Part shown: in pieces, positions 37,969 to 46,049 of the stretch
Layout: each line of letters starts with the position of its first letter
Position numbering within the stretch: the first letter of the stretch is position 1
Assembly: GCF_026343115.1 (NCBI RefSeq)
Contig: NZ_JAPEMC010000003.1
Location: 434,001 to 498,000, forward strand
Origin: Streptomyces sp. NBC_00102
Lineage (GTDB): Bacteria; Actinomycetota; Actinomycetes; Streptomycetales; Streptomycetaceae
Reading direction: 5' to 3'
DNA: 64,000 bases
Position numbers and translations under genes: made by a program
The notes under the pieces: generated by a model
Databases searched by the model: none
What the model was told of the DNA's origin: nothing
What the model saw: only the letters and a program-made list of their open reading frames with translations

Positions 37969-38379
37969 TCACCGGAGGGCGATCAGCCCCGCCGCCGTCA
38001 CCCGGAAGCCGCAGGCGTCGACGTAGAACGGCCGCAGGCGCTCCTCGAAGTCGACGTGCAGCCAGGCGCACCGCGCGGTACGGGCCTCGCCGGCCGCGGC
38101 CGCGACCAGGGCCGCACCGACCCCGCGCGAACGGTGGTCCCGGGAGACCACCGTGTCCAGGAGGAAGGCGTGGAGCCCGCCGTCCCAGGCCACGTTGACG
38201 AAGCCGACCAGCGCGTCGCCCTCTCGGGCGCAGACCCAGCCCAGGCTGTGTCGCTCCAGGCGCTCCCGCCAGTCGGTCCCGGTGGCCGGACCGCCGAACC
38301 CCTCGCGGTGCAGAGCGTCGAGGGCCGCGTCGTCGAAGTCGCCCCGCCACACGTAAGTGATCGTCACAGGCGGGATCAT
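37969..38379 (-). CDS. GNAT family N-acetyltransferase
   Basis: 136 residues. The core VVSRDHRSRGVGAALVAAA carries the R-x-x-G-x-G acetyl-CoA loop, and WLHVDFEERLRPFYVDACGFR supplies the C-terminal GNAT strand-helix signature. The start is taken at ATG 38379 (MIPPVTITYVW); GTG 38367 is possible, and neither has a clear ribosome-binding site. It is upstream of, and on the same strand as, the mbtH-NRPS locus, but 532 bp separate them, so a link to the peptide is not implied. The acceptor is unknown. Confidence 0.82.
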   Translation of the reverse strand: MIPPVTITYVWRGDFDDAALDALHREGFGGPATGTDWRERLERHSLGWVCAREGDALVGFVNVAWDGGLHAFLLDTVVSRDHRSRGVGAALVAAAAGEARTARCAWLHVDFEERLRPFYVDACGFRVTAAGLIALR

Positions 38380-38669
38380 AGGAACACCGGGCACGGCCCG
38401 GGAGAGCAGCCTTCCGGCGGGCGGGACCGAGCGACCCGCGCACCGGGCCGACCTCCGCCACGGGCGGCAGCCCACCACGAGCAGCAGATTCCGCGTCCCG
38501 GGGCACCCAAGGGCTACGCAGTGCAGGGGCTTCGCCGGAGGCGGGTGGCGCGCGGCCGGAGATTCCGACCCGGCGAGCGGGCGAGACCGGCGCGTCACCG
38601 GGGGCGCCCTCGAACGCCGCGGCTCCGGCAGCAGGGGAATCCGGTCCGCGATCCCCCGCGGAACTCCCG

Positions 38670-39143
38670 GTGGTGGACCCGGAGGCGGTGGCCACGGCAG
38701 CCGTAATCCCGTGGACCGGGGAACCGTGGGCCACGGGCTGGGATGCGGCGCCCGGCAACAGCGGCGCGGGCACCGGGCGCGGCGCGGGCACGTCCCTGGA
38801 GGAAGCAGCGCTCGAACGGCTCCGGGAGCACGGCACGAGTCCGGCCGCTCCGGTGGCCGGCACCACGGCGGACCCCGCGAAGGCCGGCTCGCGGAGGGCC
38901 GCCACGCGGGCGGCCGGCGCCGGAAAGCCGGACGCGAAGGAGGCCGGCACCAGCCCGGTCTCCCTGCTGATCCGGGCCGGGCGTCCACCGAAGCGGTGGA
39001 TCCCCGTCACCGGGTCCGCATTCGGTACCTACGTCACCGCCTGGAACACCGGTGAGGTGGGCCTCGGCACCGCGTCCGCCTCCTCCGACGCCCCGGCGAA
39101 GCGCTCCTGGACGATCTCGCCCTCCCTGGCGGGAGGCTGCTGA
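38670..39143 (+). CDS. Doubtful Ala/Pro-rich open frame, possible relic
   Basis: The 38380-39170 interval has no recognisable gene. This plus-strand frame is open from 38381 to 39143, and its G/C third-position bias is best after 38670, where two GTG codons give a possible start. The predicted 157-residue product is rich in alanine, glycine and threonine and has no known domain; the end reads SLLIRAGRPPKRWIPVTG then AFGTYVTAWNTGE. No ribosome-binding site is visible. Competing minus-strand frames also have no match. It may be a degenerate gene or non-coding. Confidence 0.25.
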   Translation: MVDPEAVATAAVIPWTGEPWATGWDAAPGNSGAGTGRGAGTSLEEAALERLREHGTSPAAPVAGTTADPAKAGSRRAATRAAGAGKPDAKEAGTSPVSLLIRAGRPPKRWIPVTGSAFGTYVTAWNTGEVGLGTASASSDAPAKRSWTISPSLAGGC

Positions 39144-39170
39144 CGGCGACAGCCCGTATCCGGTTCGCCC

Positions 39171-39250
39171 CGCGCGGGACCGCGCGGGACCGTAGAGGAC
39201 CACGCGAGACCGCGCGGGACAGCACAGGACCGCGCGGGACCGCGCGATCC
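39171..39250. repeat. 10-bp tandem repeat, 8 units (CGCGCGGGAC)
   Basis: Eight consecutive 10-bp units lie here. Four are exact CGCGCGGGAC (39171, 39181, 39211, 39231) and the others are variants that mostly keep the final GAC. The exact 10-bp phase is maintained throughout, close to one DNA helical turn. It is non-coding. Confidence 0.8.
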
Positions 39251-39577
39251 TCCGCGGGGCGATCCCCCCGGCCGTCCCACGGCCGGACCATGACGATCCA
39301 TCACCCGCCCAGACCCTCCCTGGTCGCGAGCTGCCGGCCGGGGATCTCCTTCCGGCGGACGGGGAGAGCTCATGGCGAACCCTGGTACGAACGGGGTGGC
39401 CTCCCGGCCGTGGGCGGGGTCCGGGGGCGTGTCTTCACACTGCCGTCCGCCGGGCGACGCCTGGCCCGGCCTCCGGCCGAACGACGGCACTTCGAAGACG
39501 CGCCCCAGCGCTGCTGAGGGCGGCCGGGCGCGGAAACGGGGAGTGACCGGCGGCGGGAAACCGCTCGCCGGACCGTC
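39251..39577. other. Intergenic stretch with no recognised feature
   Basis: 327 bp between the decamer repeat and the Dps stop. Overlapping short frames on both strands carry no known motif. No clear hairpin or promoter was identified. Confidence 0.4.
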
Positions 39578-40156
39578 TCAGGCCCTGACCAGCGGGGTGT
39601 CGACCAGGTGCTCGGCCAGGAACCACGCCTGCAGCTCGCCGGTCCGGACGACCTGGGAGACCAGCAGGTCGTTGGTGCCGTCGTCGCCGAGTTCGATGGT
39701 CCGGGCGGCGGCGTCGTGAGCGTCCACGAGGATCGCCTCGTGCGCCTCCAGAAGGCGGGAGAGCATCGCCGGTACCTCTTCGACCCCGTCCGGGGGCCGC
39801 GGTATCGAGGTGATCTCGGCGACGTGCCGGGGGTCGCCCACGGCGACCCCGCCCAGGGACTGGACGCGTTCGGCGATGGTGTCGACGAGTTCGAGCTGCT
39901 CACCCGCGTGCTTGTCCAGCACCAGGTGCAGTTGGTAGAAGGTGGCGCCGCGCATCAGCCAGTGGTGCTTCTTGTAGAGGCCGTAGAGGATCTGGGTGTC
40001 GGCCAGCACCTTGTTGAGCCGCTGGCAGGAGTACATCCGCGCGTCGTGGGTGAGGCCGATCGGGAACTGCTTGACCGTGCCGAACTCCTGGATCACTTCG
40101 CCCTTCTGGTGCAGCCACGGCTGGCTGCCGCTCACGGACGGCGTGGGGGTGGTCAT
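39578..40156 (-). CDS. Dps-family ferritin-like DNA-protection protein
   Basis: 192 residues. The ferroxidase helix pattern KKHHWLMRGATFYQLHLVLDKHAGEQLELVD contains the spaced His/Asp/Glu residues of Dps proteins, and VDTIAERVQSLGG continues the second helix. Dps proteins form dodecamers that bind DNA and oxidise Fe(II), protecting stationary-phase or oxidatively stressed cells. The ATG at 40156 is fixed by AGGAGG 6 bp upstream. It is monocistronic on the minus strand and divergent from the amidohydrolase gene across 540 bp. Family membership is clear; which Dps paralogue this is cannot be said. Confidence 0.88.
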   Translation of the reverse strand: MTTPTPSVSGSQPWLHQKGEVIQEFGTVKQFPIGLTHDARMYSCQRLNKVLADTQILYGLYKKHHWLMRGATFYQLHLVLDKHAGEQLELVDTIAERVQSLGGVAVGDPRHVAEITSIPRPPDGVEEVPAMLSRLLEAHEAILVDAHDAAARTIELGDDGTNDLLVSQVVRTGELQAWFLAEHLVDTPLVRA

Positions 40157-40695
40157 GGGTTTCCTCCTGCGGTGCGGTGCTGTTGGTACTCCAGCGACGC
40201 TAGGCGCCGGGGCCGGAGCCACGTGTCTCCCCGTGCATGCGGTGATGCCCGCCGGCGCACAACGCGTGGGGCCGCCGGTGTCCGACGCCGTCGGCTCCGG
40301 GCGGCACCGGCGACACGGGGCGGAATGTGCACTCTCGGTACGCCTCGGGTGCACTGCCGGGACATCAGGGTTCCCGCACTTCTCCTAGCCTTCAGGAAGA
40401 CCGGCCGGAACCATTCTTCTCTCGACTCGCGCCGCGTCTCGTCCCATCTCGTCCCGTGGAATCCCGCACGCACTGGGGATCAACCGGAAACGGGTGCCTT
40501 CCCTTGCTGTCTCCCGGTCATCGCGGCTCTCGCCCCCATTCGGCGCGGGAGCCGGACCGCTCCGAATGCGGCACCGCTACCGGGCCGTTGCCGGGGTCAT
40601 GATCGGCATCGGCATCGAAATCGGTGTCGATACCGATGCCCGTCCCGGAATTCACGGAAAACAACTTTGTTCCCACTGCAGGAGGTTGTCGAAAG
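40157..40695. promoter_or_regulatory. Divergent intergenic region with a 36-bp imperfect palindrome
   Basis: 539 bp between the Dps and amidohydrolase starts with no convincing gene. At 40605-40640 GGCATCGG and CCGATGCC flank a partly symmetrical core, a plausible operator or hairpin 56 bp before the amidohydrolase start. AGGAGG at 40680-40685 is that gene's ribosome-binding site. The Dps promoter must lie in the left part but was not pinpointed. Confidence 0.45.
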
Positions 40696-42585
40696 GTGTC
40701 CACGATGCCGGTCGGAGGGCTGGTTCCCAGCGCCACCGACAACGCTGCGGACCTCATCGTCCGCAACGCGAAGATCCACACCGGTGACCCGGGCCGCCCG
40801 CAGGCGGGAGCTCTCGCCATCCGCGACGGTGTCATCACCGTCGTGGGCGACGACAACGACGTGGCCCCTTTCGTCGGCCCGGCCACGCGGGTGGTCGACG
40901 CGCTCGGCCGCCGGATGGTTCCCGGGCTCAACGACTCCCACCTGCACGTCATCCGGGGCGGGCTCAACTATGTGCTGGAGCTGCGCTGGGACGGTGTCCG
41001 CACCCTGCGCGAGGGCTTGGCGATGCTCCGCGAGCAGGCGGCCAGGACCCCGAAGGGCCAGTGGGTGCGGGTGGTGGGCGGCTGGTCGGCCGAGCAGTTC
41101 GCCGAACGGCGGCTGCCGACCGTCGCGGAGCTGAACGCGGCCGCACCGGACACCCCGGTGTTCGTCCTGCACCTGTACCAGTCGGCGGTGCTCAACCGGG
41201 CGGCGCTCAAGGCCGCCGGGCACACCCGGGACACCCCCGACCCGAAGGGCGGTCAGATCGTCCGCGGCCGGGACGGCGAGCCCACCGGCATGCTGCTGGC
41301 CGCGCCGAGCGCGCTGATCCTCTACTCGACACTGGCCAAGGCGCCGGTGCTGGAGGACGCTGACCAGAAGATATCCACTCTTCATTTCCTGCGGGAGCTG
41401 AACAGGTTCGGCCTGACGTCCGCGATCGACGCCGCCGGCGGATTCCAGAATTTCCCCGAGAATTACAGCACCGTCGCCGAACTGGCCGAGGAAGGCCGGT
41501 TGTCGCTGCGGATCGCCTATCATCTGTTCCCGCAGACCGCGGGCCAGGAAGTCGACGACCTCAAGCGCTGGATCGAGATGACGCGCACGGAGGACGGCGA
41601 TGAATGGCTGCGCCTCAACGGTGCGGGTGAGAATCTCACCTGGGCCGCTGCGGATTTCGAGAATTTCGCACAGCCGCGGCCGGAGCATTCCCCGGACTAC
41701 GAGGTCGAGTTCGAGAAGGCCGTGCGTCTCCTCATGGAGAACGGCTGGGGCTTCCGGCTGCACGCCACCTACGACGAGACGATCCGCCGGGACCTCGCGG
41801 TGTTCGAGAAGCTCGCCGCGGAGGGCCTCTTCCCGGCCGGGAACCGGTGGCTCTTCGACCACGCGGAGACGGTGTCGACGGACAGTCTCGACCGGGTCGC
41901 CGCGCTCGGCGGCGCCATGTCCGTACAGAACCGTCTGTCCTTCCAGGGCGAGGCGTTCCTGCGCCGCTACGGCCCCGGAGTCGCCGCGGACGCGCCCCCG
42001 GTACGGGCCATGCTGGAGCGCGGGCTGACCGTCGGCGGCGGTACGGACGCCACCCGGGTCTCCACGTACAACCCGTGGATCGCCCTGCACTGGCTGGTCA
42101 CCGGGCGCACCGTCGGCGACCTGGTGCTGCGTCCGCCGCTGAACCGGGTCGACCGGGCGACGGCGCTGGCCATGTTCACCCGGGCCGGCGCGGAGCTGAC
42201 CGGCGAGCAGGACGTCAAGGGCGTCCTGCGCCCGGGCTGCTTCGGGGACCTCGCGGTCCTGTCCGAGGACTACTTCGAGGTGCCCGACCAGGACATCGCG
42301 CACATCGAGTCGCTGCTGACCGTCGTCGGCGGCCGGATCGTCTACGCCACCGCCGAGTACGAGGGCCTGGACGAGGAGTTGCCGCCGGTCAGCCCCGAGT
42401 GGAGCCCGGTCACCCGCTTCGGCGGCTACCGGGCCACCCCGCGCACGGGTCCGTCCGGCGCCCGTCAGGCCGAACTGCTCGGCCAGGCCGTCGCCGAGTC
42501 CGAGCAGCACCGCCAGTGGCGCGCGCGGCGCGGTCTGGCGCCCGAGACGGAAAGCCCGGTCTTCGACCCCTGCTTCTCCCTCTGA
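40696..42585 (+). CDS. Amidohydrolase (YtcJ-like metal-dependent hydrolase)
   Basis: 629 residues of the amidohydrolase superfamily, YtcJ-like group. Visible elements are the early beta-sandwich LIVRNAKIHTGD, the metal-binding P-G-L-N-D-S-H-L-H near residue 75, GGLTSAIDAAGG-like and RLHATYDETIRRD segments with further histidines, WLFDHAETV, and GGGTDATRVSTYNPW carrying the catalytic Asp. The C-terminal GVLRPGCFGDLAVL closes the sandwich. Members hydrolyse C-N bonds of small molecules. GTG 40696 is chosen from AGGAGG 10 bp upstream; ATG 40705 is possible. It is followed by an isochorismatase-like hydrolase, DoxX and DUF1275 on the same strand, suggesting a small catabolic or stress group. Confidence 0.85.
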   Translation: MSTMPVGGLVPSATDNAADLIVRNAKIHTGDPGRPQAGALAIRDGVITVVGDDNDVAPFVGPATRVVDALGRRMVPGLNDSHLHVIRGGLNYVLELRWDGVRTLREGLAMLREQAARTPKGQWVRVVGGWSAEQFAERRLPTVAELNAAAPDTPVFVLHLYQSAVLNRAALKAAGHTRDTPDPKGGQIVRGRDGEPTGMLLAAPSALILYSTLAKAPVLEDADQKISTLHFLRELNRFGLTSAIDAAGGFQNFPENYSTVAELAEEGRLSLRIAYHLFPQTAGQEVDDLKRWIEMTRTEDGDEWLRLNGAGENLTWAAADFENFAQPRPEHSPDYEVEFEKAVRLLMENGWGFRLHATYDETIRRDLAVFEKLAAEGLFPAGNRWLFDHAETVSTDSLDRVAALGGAMSVQNRLSFQGEAFLRRYGPGVAADAPPVRAMLERGLTVGGGTDATRVSTYNPWIALHWLVTGRTVGDLVLRPPLNRVDRATALAMFTRAGAELTGEQDVKGVLRPGCFGDLAVLSEDYFEVPDQDIAHIESLLTVVGGRIVYATAEYEGLDEELPPVSPEWSPVTRFGGYRATPRTGPSGARQAELLGQAVAESEQHRQWRARRGLAPETESPVFDPCFSL

Positions 42586-42655
42586 TCCCCCGATCCCCCG
42601 ATCCCCCGATCTCCCGATCTCCCGATCCCCCGATCTCCCGATCCCCCGATCTCCC
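42584..42655. repeat. 8-bp tandem repeat, 9 copies (GATCYCCC)
   Basis: Nine uninterrupted units of GATC(C/T)CCC run from 42584 to 42655. The first unit shares its GA with the TGA stop of the amidohydrolase gene. The array leads directly into a hairpin terminator. Every unit contains GATC. Confidence 0.9.
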
Positions 42656-42689
42656 GGGAGGGGCCCGGCCACGAGCCGCCCCTCCCGGG
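42653..42689 (+). terminator. Hairpin after the amidohydrolase gene
   Basis: CCCGGGAGGGGC (42653-42664) pairs perfectly with GCCCCTCCCGGG (42678-42689) around a 13-base loop, just downstream of the 8-bp array. It probably limits readthrough into the next gene. Confidence 0.65.
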
Positions 42690-42755
42690 GCACCACCCCC
42701 TCTCTGTCGTGCGCCGGACGACCGTCCGCGCGCTCATCACCCGAAAGGTCCTCCC

Positions 42756-43418
42756 ATGGTCGACATCTCCGAAGTCAGCGCCACCCCTTCCGACGCCCTG
42801 CTGACCCCCGACAACTGCGCTGTGCTCTTCGTGGACCACCAGCCGCAGATGTTCTTCGGTACGGGCAGCGGCGACCGCACCGCGATCATCAACGCGACGG
42901 TGGGCCTGGCGAAGGCCGCCAAGGTCTTCGGCGTTCCCACCGTCCTGAGCACGGTGGCCGCCGAGTCCTTCTCCGGCCCGCTCATGCCGCAGCTCGCCGA
43001 GGTCTTCCCCGAGCAGGAGATCGTCGACCGCTCCACGATGAACGCCTGGGAGGATGTCGCGTTCGTCGAGGCCGTCAAGGCCACCGGCCGCAAGAAGCTG
43101 GTGATCGCCGGTCTGTGGACCGAGGTCTGCGTCGTGCTGCCCACCCTGTCCGCCCTCGCGCAGGGTTACGAGGTCTACGTCGTCGCCGACGCCTCCGGCG
43201 GCGTCACCCCCCAGGCCCACGAGCACGCCGTCCAGCGAATGACGCAGGCCGGCGCGGTCCCGGTCACCTGGGTGCAGGTTCTGCTGGAGCTCCAGCGCGA
43301 CTGGGCGCGTACGGAGACGTACCTGCCGGTCATGGATGTGGTGAAGGAGCACGGCGGCACCTACGGTCTCGGCGTCGTCTACGCGCAGGCCGTCATCGGT
43401 GCCCACGCGGCCGGCTGA
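42756..43418 (+). CDS. Isochorismatase-like cysteine hydrolase
   Basis: 220 residues of the isochorismatase-like hydrolase family. The catalytic Asp lies in VLFVDHQPQMFF, and the nucleophile Cys in IAGLWTEVCVVLPTLSAL, after the usual non-proline segment. The general-base Lys, normally before the NAWED-like region, was not confidently placed. Such enzymes hydrolyse amides or ethers of small molecules; many cluster with amidohydrolases, as here. ATG 42756 follows AAAGG by 8 bp. A DoxX-family gene begins 39 bp downstream, so the two are likely co-transcribed. Substrate unknown. Confidence 0.87.
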   Translation: MVDISEVSATPSDALLTPDNCAVLFVDHQPQMFFGTGSGDRTAIINATVGLAKAAKVFGVPTVLSTVAAESFSGPLMPQLAEVFPEQEIVDRSTMNAWEDVAFVEAVKATGRKKLVIAGLWTEVCVVLPTLSALAQGYEVYVVADASGGVTPQAHEHAVQRMTQAGAVPVTWVQVLLELQRDWARTETYLPVMDVVKEHGGTYGLGVVYAQAVIGAHAAG

Positions 43419-43457
43419 CCAGCTCCAACCGATGACGACGGAACGTCAGGAACAGGC

Positions 43458-44033
43458 ATGAACGCAATGAACACCGGACTCCTGGTCCTCCGGCTGGTGG
43501 TGGGACTCCTCGTCGCCGGGCACGGCGTGCAGAAGGTCAGCTTCCGGCTGGGCGGCAACGGACTCGTGGGCGGGACCGAGGAGTTCCGCCACGACGGCTT
43601 CCGCGGGGGCCGGCTCACCGCGCTCGCCGCGGGCGGCAGCCAGATCGGCGCGGGCCTGTTCCTGGCGGCCGGCGCGCTCACTCCCCTGGCGGCGATGGCC
43701 GCCATGGGCGTGATGACGGTCGCCGGAACCGTCAAACGGCACCACGGGTTGTGGGTCCAGAACGACGGATACGAGTACCCACTGGTCCTCGTCGCCGCTT
43801 CGGGGACACTCGCGCTCACCGGACCGGGCCGCTGGTCGGCCGACCATCTGGCCGGCCTCGCCCCGTGGCCGCTGTGGGTCGTCGTCGCGGCGCTGGTCAT
43901 CGGCCCGGCGAGCGGCCTGGTCACCCGGGCGGTGCTGCACCGCCCCTCCGCACCGCACCCCGCAGACCCGCGCCCCTCCGCAGCGCGCCCCTCCGCACCG
44001 CACCCCGCAGACCCGCACCCCTCCGCTCAGTAA
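43458..44033 (+). CDS. DoxX-family membrane protein with proline-rich tail
   Basis: 191 residues. The first helix, LLVLRLVVGLLVAGHGVQKV, and the following GGTEEFRHDGF and helices around GLFLAAGALTPLAAMAAMGVMTVAG are typical of DoxX proteins. A fourth membrane segment is WPLWVVVAALVIGPASGLV. DoxX proteins are small integral membrane proteins linked to redox or thiol stress in actinobacteria. The last 30 residues are an unusual Pro/Ala/His tail (RPSAPHPADPRPSAARPSAP...) made by a DNA repeat. It lies between the cysteine hydrolase (39 bp) and DUF1275 (13 bp), in an apparent operon. Confidence 0.83.
   Translation: MNAMNTGLLVLRLVVGLLVAGHGVQKVSFRLGGNGLVGGTEEFRHDGFRGGRLTALAAGGSQIGAGLFLAAGALTPLAAMAAMGVMTVAGTVKRHHGLWVQNDGYEYPLVLVAASGTLALTGPGRWSADHLAGLAPWPLWVVVAALVIGPASGLVTRAVLHRPSAPHPADPRPSAARPSAPHPADPHPSAQ
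43941..44013. repeat. 28-bp direct repeat in the doxX 3' end
   Basis: Two exact copies of a 28-bp sequence beginning CGCCCCTCCGCACCG occupy 43941-43968 and 43986-44013. They are separated by 17 bp that partly repeat the same unit. They encode the duplicated RPSAPHPADP tail of the DoxX-family protein. Confidence 0.85.
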
Positions 44034-44046
44034 GGAGCGACTCCGC

Positions 44047-44775
44047 ATGCGCACCCTGCTCGCCGACATGGCTCGCACGCTGGTTCCACCGAAGGAGGAC
44101 CGGCACGGCCCGCTGCCGCCCCTCATGCTGACGCTGACGGTGGTCACCGGCCTGATCGACGCCGTGAGTTACCTGTCACTCGGACATGTGTTCGTCGCCA
44201 ACATGACCGGCAACGTGGTGTTCCTGGGGTTCGCCCTGGCGGGTGCCGACGGCCTGTCCGTGCTCGCCTCACTCGTGTCGATGGCCGCGTTCCTCACCGG
44301 TGCGCTGGCCGGAGGCCGGTTCGGGTCCCGGCTCGCGGCACACCGGGGGCGGCTGCTGGCCTCCACCACGGCGCTCCAGGCGGTACTCGTCCTCGGCGCC
44401 CTCGTCGCCGCCGCGGTCTCCCACGGCGAGGTGACCACCTGGGCCCGTTACACCCTGATCGTCCTGCTCGGCCTGGCCATGGGGATGCAGAACGCGGTCG
44501 CACGCCGCCTCGGAGTCCCGGACCTGACGACGACGGTGCTGACCCTGACCCTGACGGGACTGGCCGCGGACTCCGTCCCGGCCGGCGGCGCCGCGCCCCG
44601 GCCCGGGCGGCGGATCCTGTCCGTCCTGGCCATGTTCCTCGGCGCGCTCGTCGGGGCGGCGCTGCGCACCGAACTGCCGGTCACCCTGGGCCTGGCCCTG
44701 GTGTTCCTCGTGGTCACGTCCGTGGTCACGCGTCGCCTCTCGACGCCGGACGCGGCCTGGGCCAAACCGGCCTGA
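44047..44775 (+). CDS. DUF1275 (YoaK) family membrane protein
   Basis: 242 residues with about six membrane helices. The family signature is visible: LTVVTGLIDAVSYLSLGHVFVANMTGNVVFLGFALAG, then a helix with GGRFGSRL, and GLAMGMQNAVARRLGVPDLTTTVLTLTLTGLA. DUF1275 proteins are of unknown function and are sometimes described as YoaK-like. AAGGAGCG precedes the ATG, 13 bp after the DoxX stop, so translation is probably coupled within an operon. It converges on the AraC gene across a strong terminator. Confidence 0.9.
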   Translation: MRTLLADMARTLVPPKEDRHGPLPPLMLTLTVVTGLIDAVSYLSLGHVFVANMTGNVVFLGFALAGADGLSVLASLVSMAAFLTGALAGGRFGSRLAAHRGRLLASTTALQAVLVLGALVAAAVSHGEVTTWARYTLIVLLGLAMGMQNAVARRLGVPDLTTTVLTLTLTGLAADSVPAGGAAPRPGRRILSVLAMFLGALVGAALRTELPVTLGLALVFLVVTSVVTRRLSTPDAAWAKPA

Positions 44776-44777
44776 CC

Positions 44778-44820
44778 GCGCGTGGGCCCGGACACCGCGG
44801 AGATGTCCGGGCCCACGCGC
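44778..44820. terminator. Strong bidirectional terminator
   Basis: A perfect 17-bp stem, GCGCGTGGGCCCGGACA with its complement, closes a 9-base loop. It starts 3 bp after the DUF1275 stop and ends 18 bp before the stop of the convergent AraC gene, so it can serve both. Confidence 0.88.
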
Positions 44821-44837
44821 CGCACGGCGACACACAT

Positions 44838-46049
44838 TCAGACGGAGAGAAGCCGCTGCCTTCCCGCACGACTGCTCCCGTTCCCGGCCGGAGTCAGGGA
44901 ACGGCCGGGCTGCGTCCGCTCCGAGGAGGTGCCCGAGGCCTGCCACTCGCTGGGAGACACTCCGTAGGCATCCCGGAAGGCCCGGCTGAAATGCGACGGA
45001 CTGACGAAACCCCAGCGGTGCGCCACCGCCGCCACGGTGAGCCCGCGGCGCGGCGACCCCACGAGTTCGCGCCGGCACGCCTCCAGTCTGCGGCGGAGGA
45101 CCAGCCGGCTCACCGTGGTGCCCTCGCCCTGGAAGAGCTTGTGCAGATAGCGGACGGAGATGTGGTGGGCGCGGGCGATCGAACGCGGCGAGAGGTCGGG
45201 GTCCGCCAGATGCAGTTCGATGTGGTTCGTGATGCGGGCCACCATCCGTGTGCCACTGTCCGCGGAGTCGGTGGAGTCCGTGCCCTGCGCTCCGACGAAG
45301 CCCGTGACGAGCACGGCAAGGATCTCCACGGCGTTGGCGACGAGCCGGTCTCCGGTCCGCGGCCGGTCGAGTTCTCTCCCCGCGGCGAGCACCGACAGGA
45401 AGTGCGACACCAGACCCCCTACGCCCTCCGCGCAGCTCAGCGGCACCCCCATGACCCGGCGCAGCTCGGCGTCGGTGATCGGCATCAGGCGCCGCGGCAC
45501 GTGGAAGACCGTCATCCGGTACGGGTCGCCGGGGCGCGGGAGGACGAGCGTGCCGGGCCCGCAGAACACGATGCCGCCCGGTTCCAGGAGGACCTCGGTC
45601 CCGCCCCGGACGACCGCCGCCGTACCGCTCACGTGCAGGGCGACGTGGAGCGTCTCCCCGTCGCCGGAACCCTTCAGCCACGGTGGGACGGAGACCCGTT
45701 CGTGGCTCGGATGGACGGGGCCTCCCGGGAGGCCGGAGCCGTGGGACTCGCTGGACCCGCCGGACTCCAGGACGGAGATCCGCAGCTGCCCGGTCGCGGC
45801 GCCGGGGAGGTGAGGTCCCGGCGGTGCCGGATACCGGCGGCTCGGGGACGGGACCGGGGGGACCGGAGGCCGGGAAAGGACCGGGCGGGCCGACGGGGGC
45901 ACGGGGCGGGCCTGCTCTCCCGCCTGCCCGTCTCCGGCCGAGGAACGGCGGCACCGCTCGGCCGGCCGGTCCACGCCCGCTCTCCCTCTCCCGGAGCCGC
46001 GGCCTCCCTCGGCTTCGGCGTTCCCCTGGGTGCGTACTGCGTTCCTCAC
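44838..46049 (-). CDS. AraC-family transcriptional regulator
   Basis: 403 residues. The C-terminal ~100 residues hold the double helix-turn-helix of AraC proteins (LSPRSIARAHHISVRYLHKLFQ; LTVAAVAHRWGFVSPSHFSRAFRDAYGVSPSEW). The middle (LRISVLESG to VPRRLMPIT) resembles the AraC-binding-like sensor domain found with this HTH. About 80 N-terminal residues are Pro/Arg-rich and probably disordered. GTG 46049 is chosen because GGAGAG lies 7 bp upstream; the frame opens earlier. It faces the amidohydrolase-DUF1275 group across a shared terminator and could regulate it, although the adjacent divergent gene encodes the LAL regulator. Effector unknown. Confidence 0.85.
   Translation of the reverse strand: MRNAVRTQGNAEAEGGRGSGRGRAGVDRPAERCRRSSAGDGQAGEQARPVPPSARPVLSRPPVPPVPSPSRRYPAPPGPHLPGAATGQLRISVLESGGSSESHGSGLPGGPVHPSHERVSVPPWLKGSGDGETLHVALHVSGTAAVVRGGTEVLLEPGGIVFCGPGTLVLPRPGDPYRMTVFHVPRRLMPITDAELRRVMGVPLSCAEGVGGLVSHFLSVLAAGRELDRPRTGDRLVANAVEILAVLVTGFVGAQGTDSTDSADSGTRMVARITNHIELHLADPDLSPRSIARAHHISVRYLHKLFQGEGTTVSRLVLRRRLEACRRELVGSPRRGLTVAAVAHRWGFVSPSHFSRAFRDAYGVSPSEWQASGTSSERTQPGRSLTPAGNGSSRAGRQRLLSV

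Noticed and set aside
37472..38026. A 184-codon plus-strand frame upstream of mbtH
   Set aside because: No ribosome-binding site, poor codon bias through the AT-richer promoter region, and overlap with the minus-strand GNAT gene.
42584..42655. Direct repeats considered as a CRISPR array
   Set aside because: The 8-bp units are contiguous with no spacers and no cas genes are nearby; it is a simple tandem repeat.
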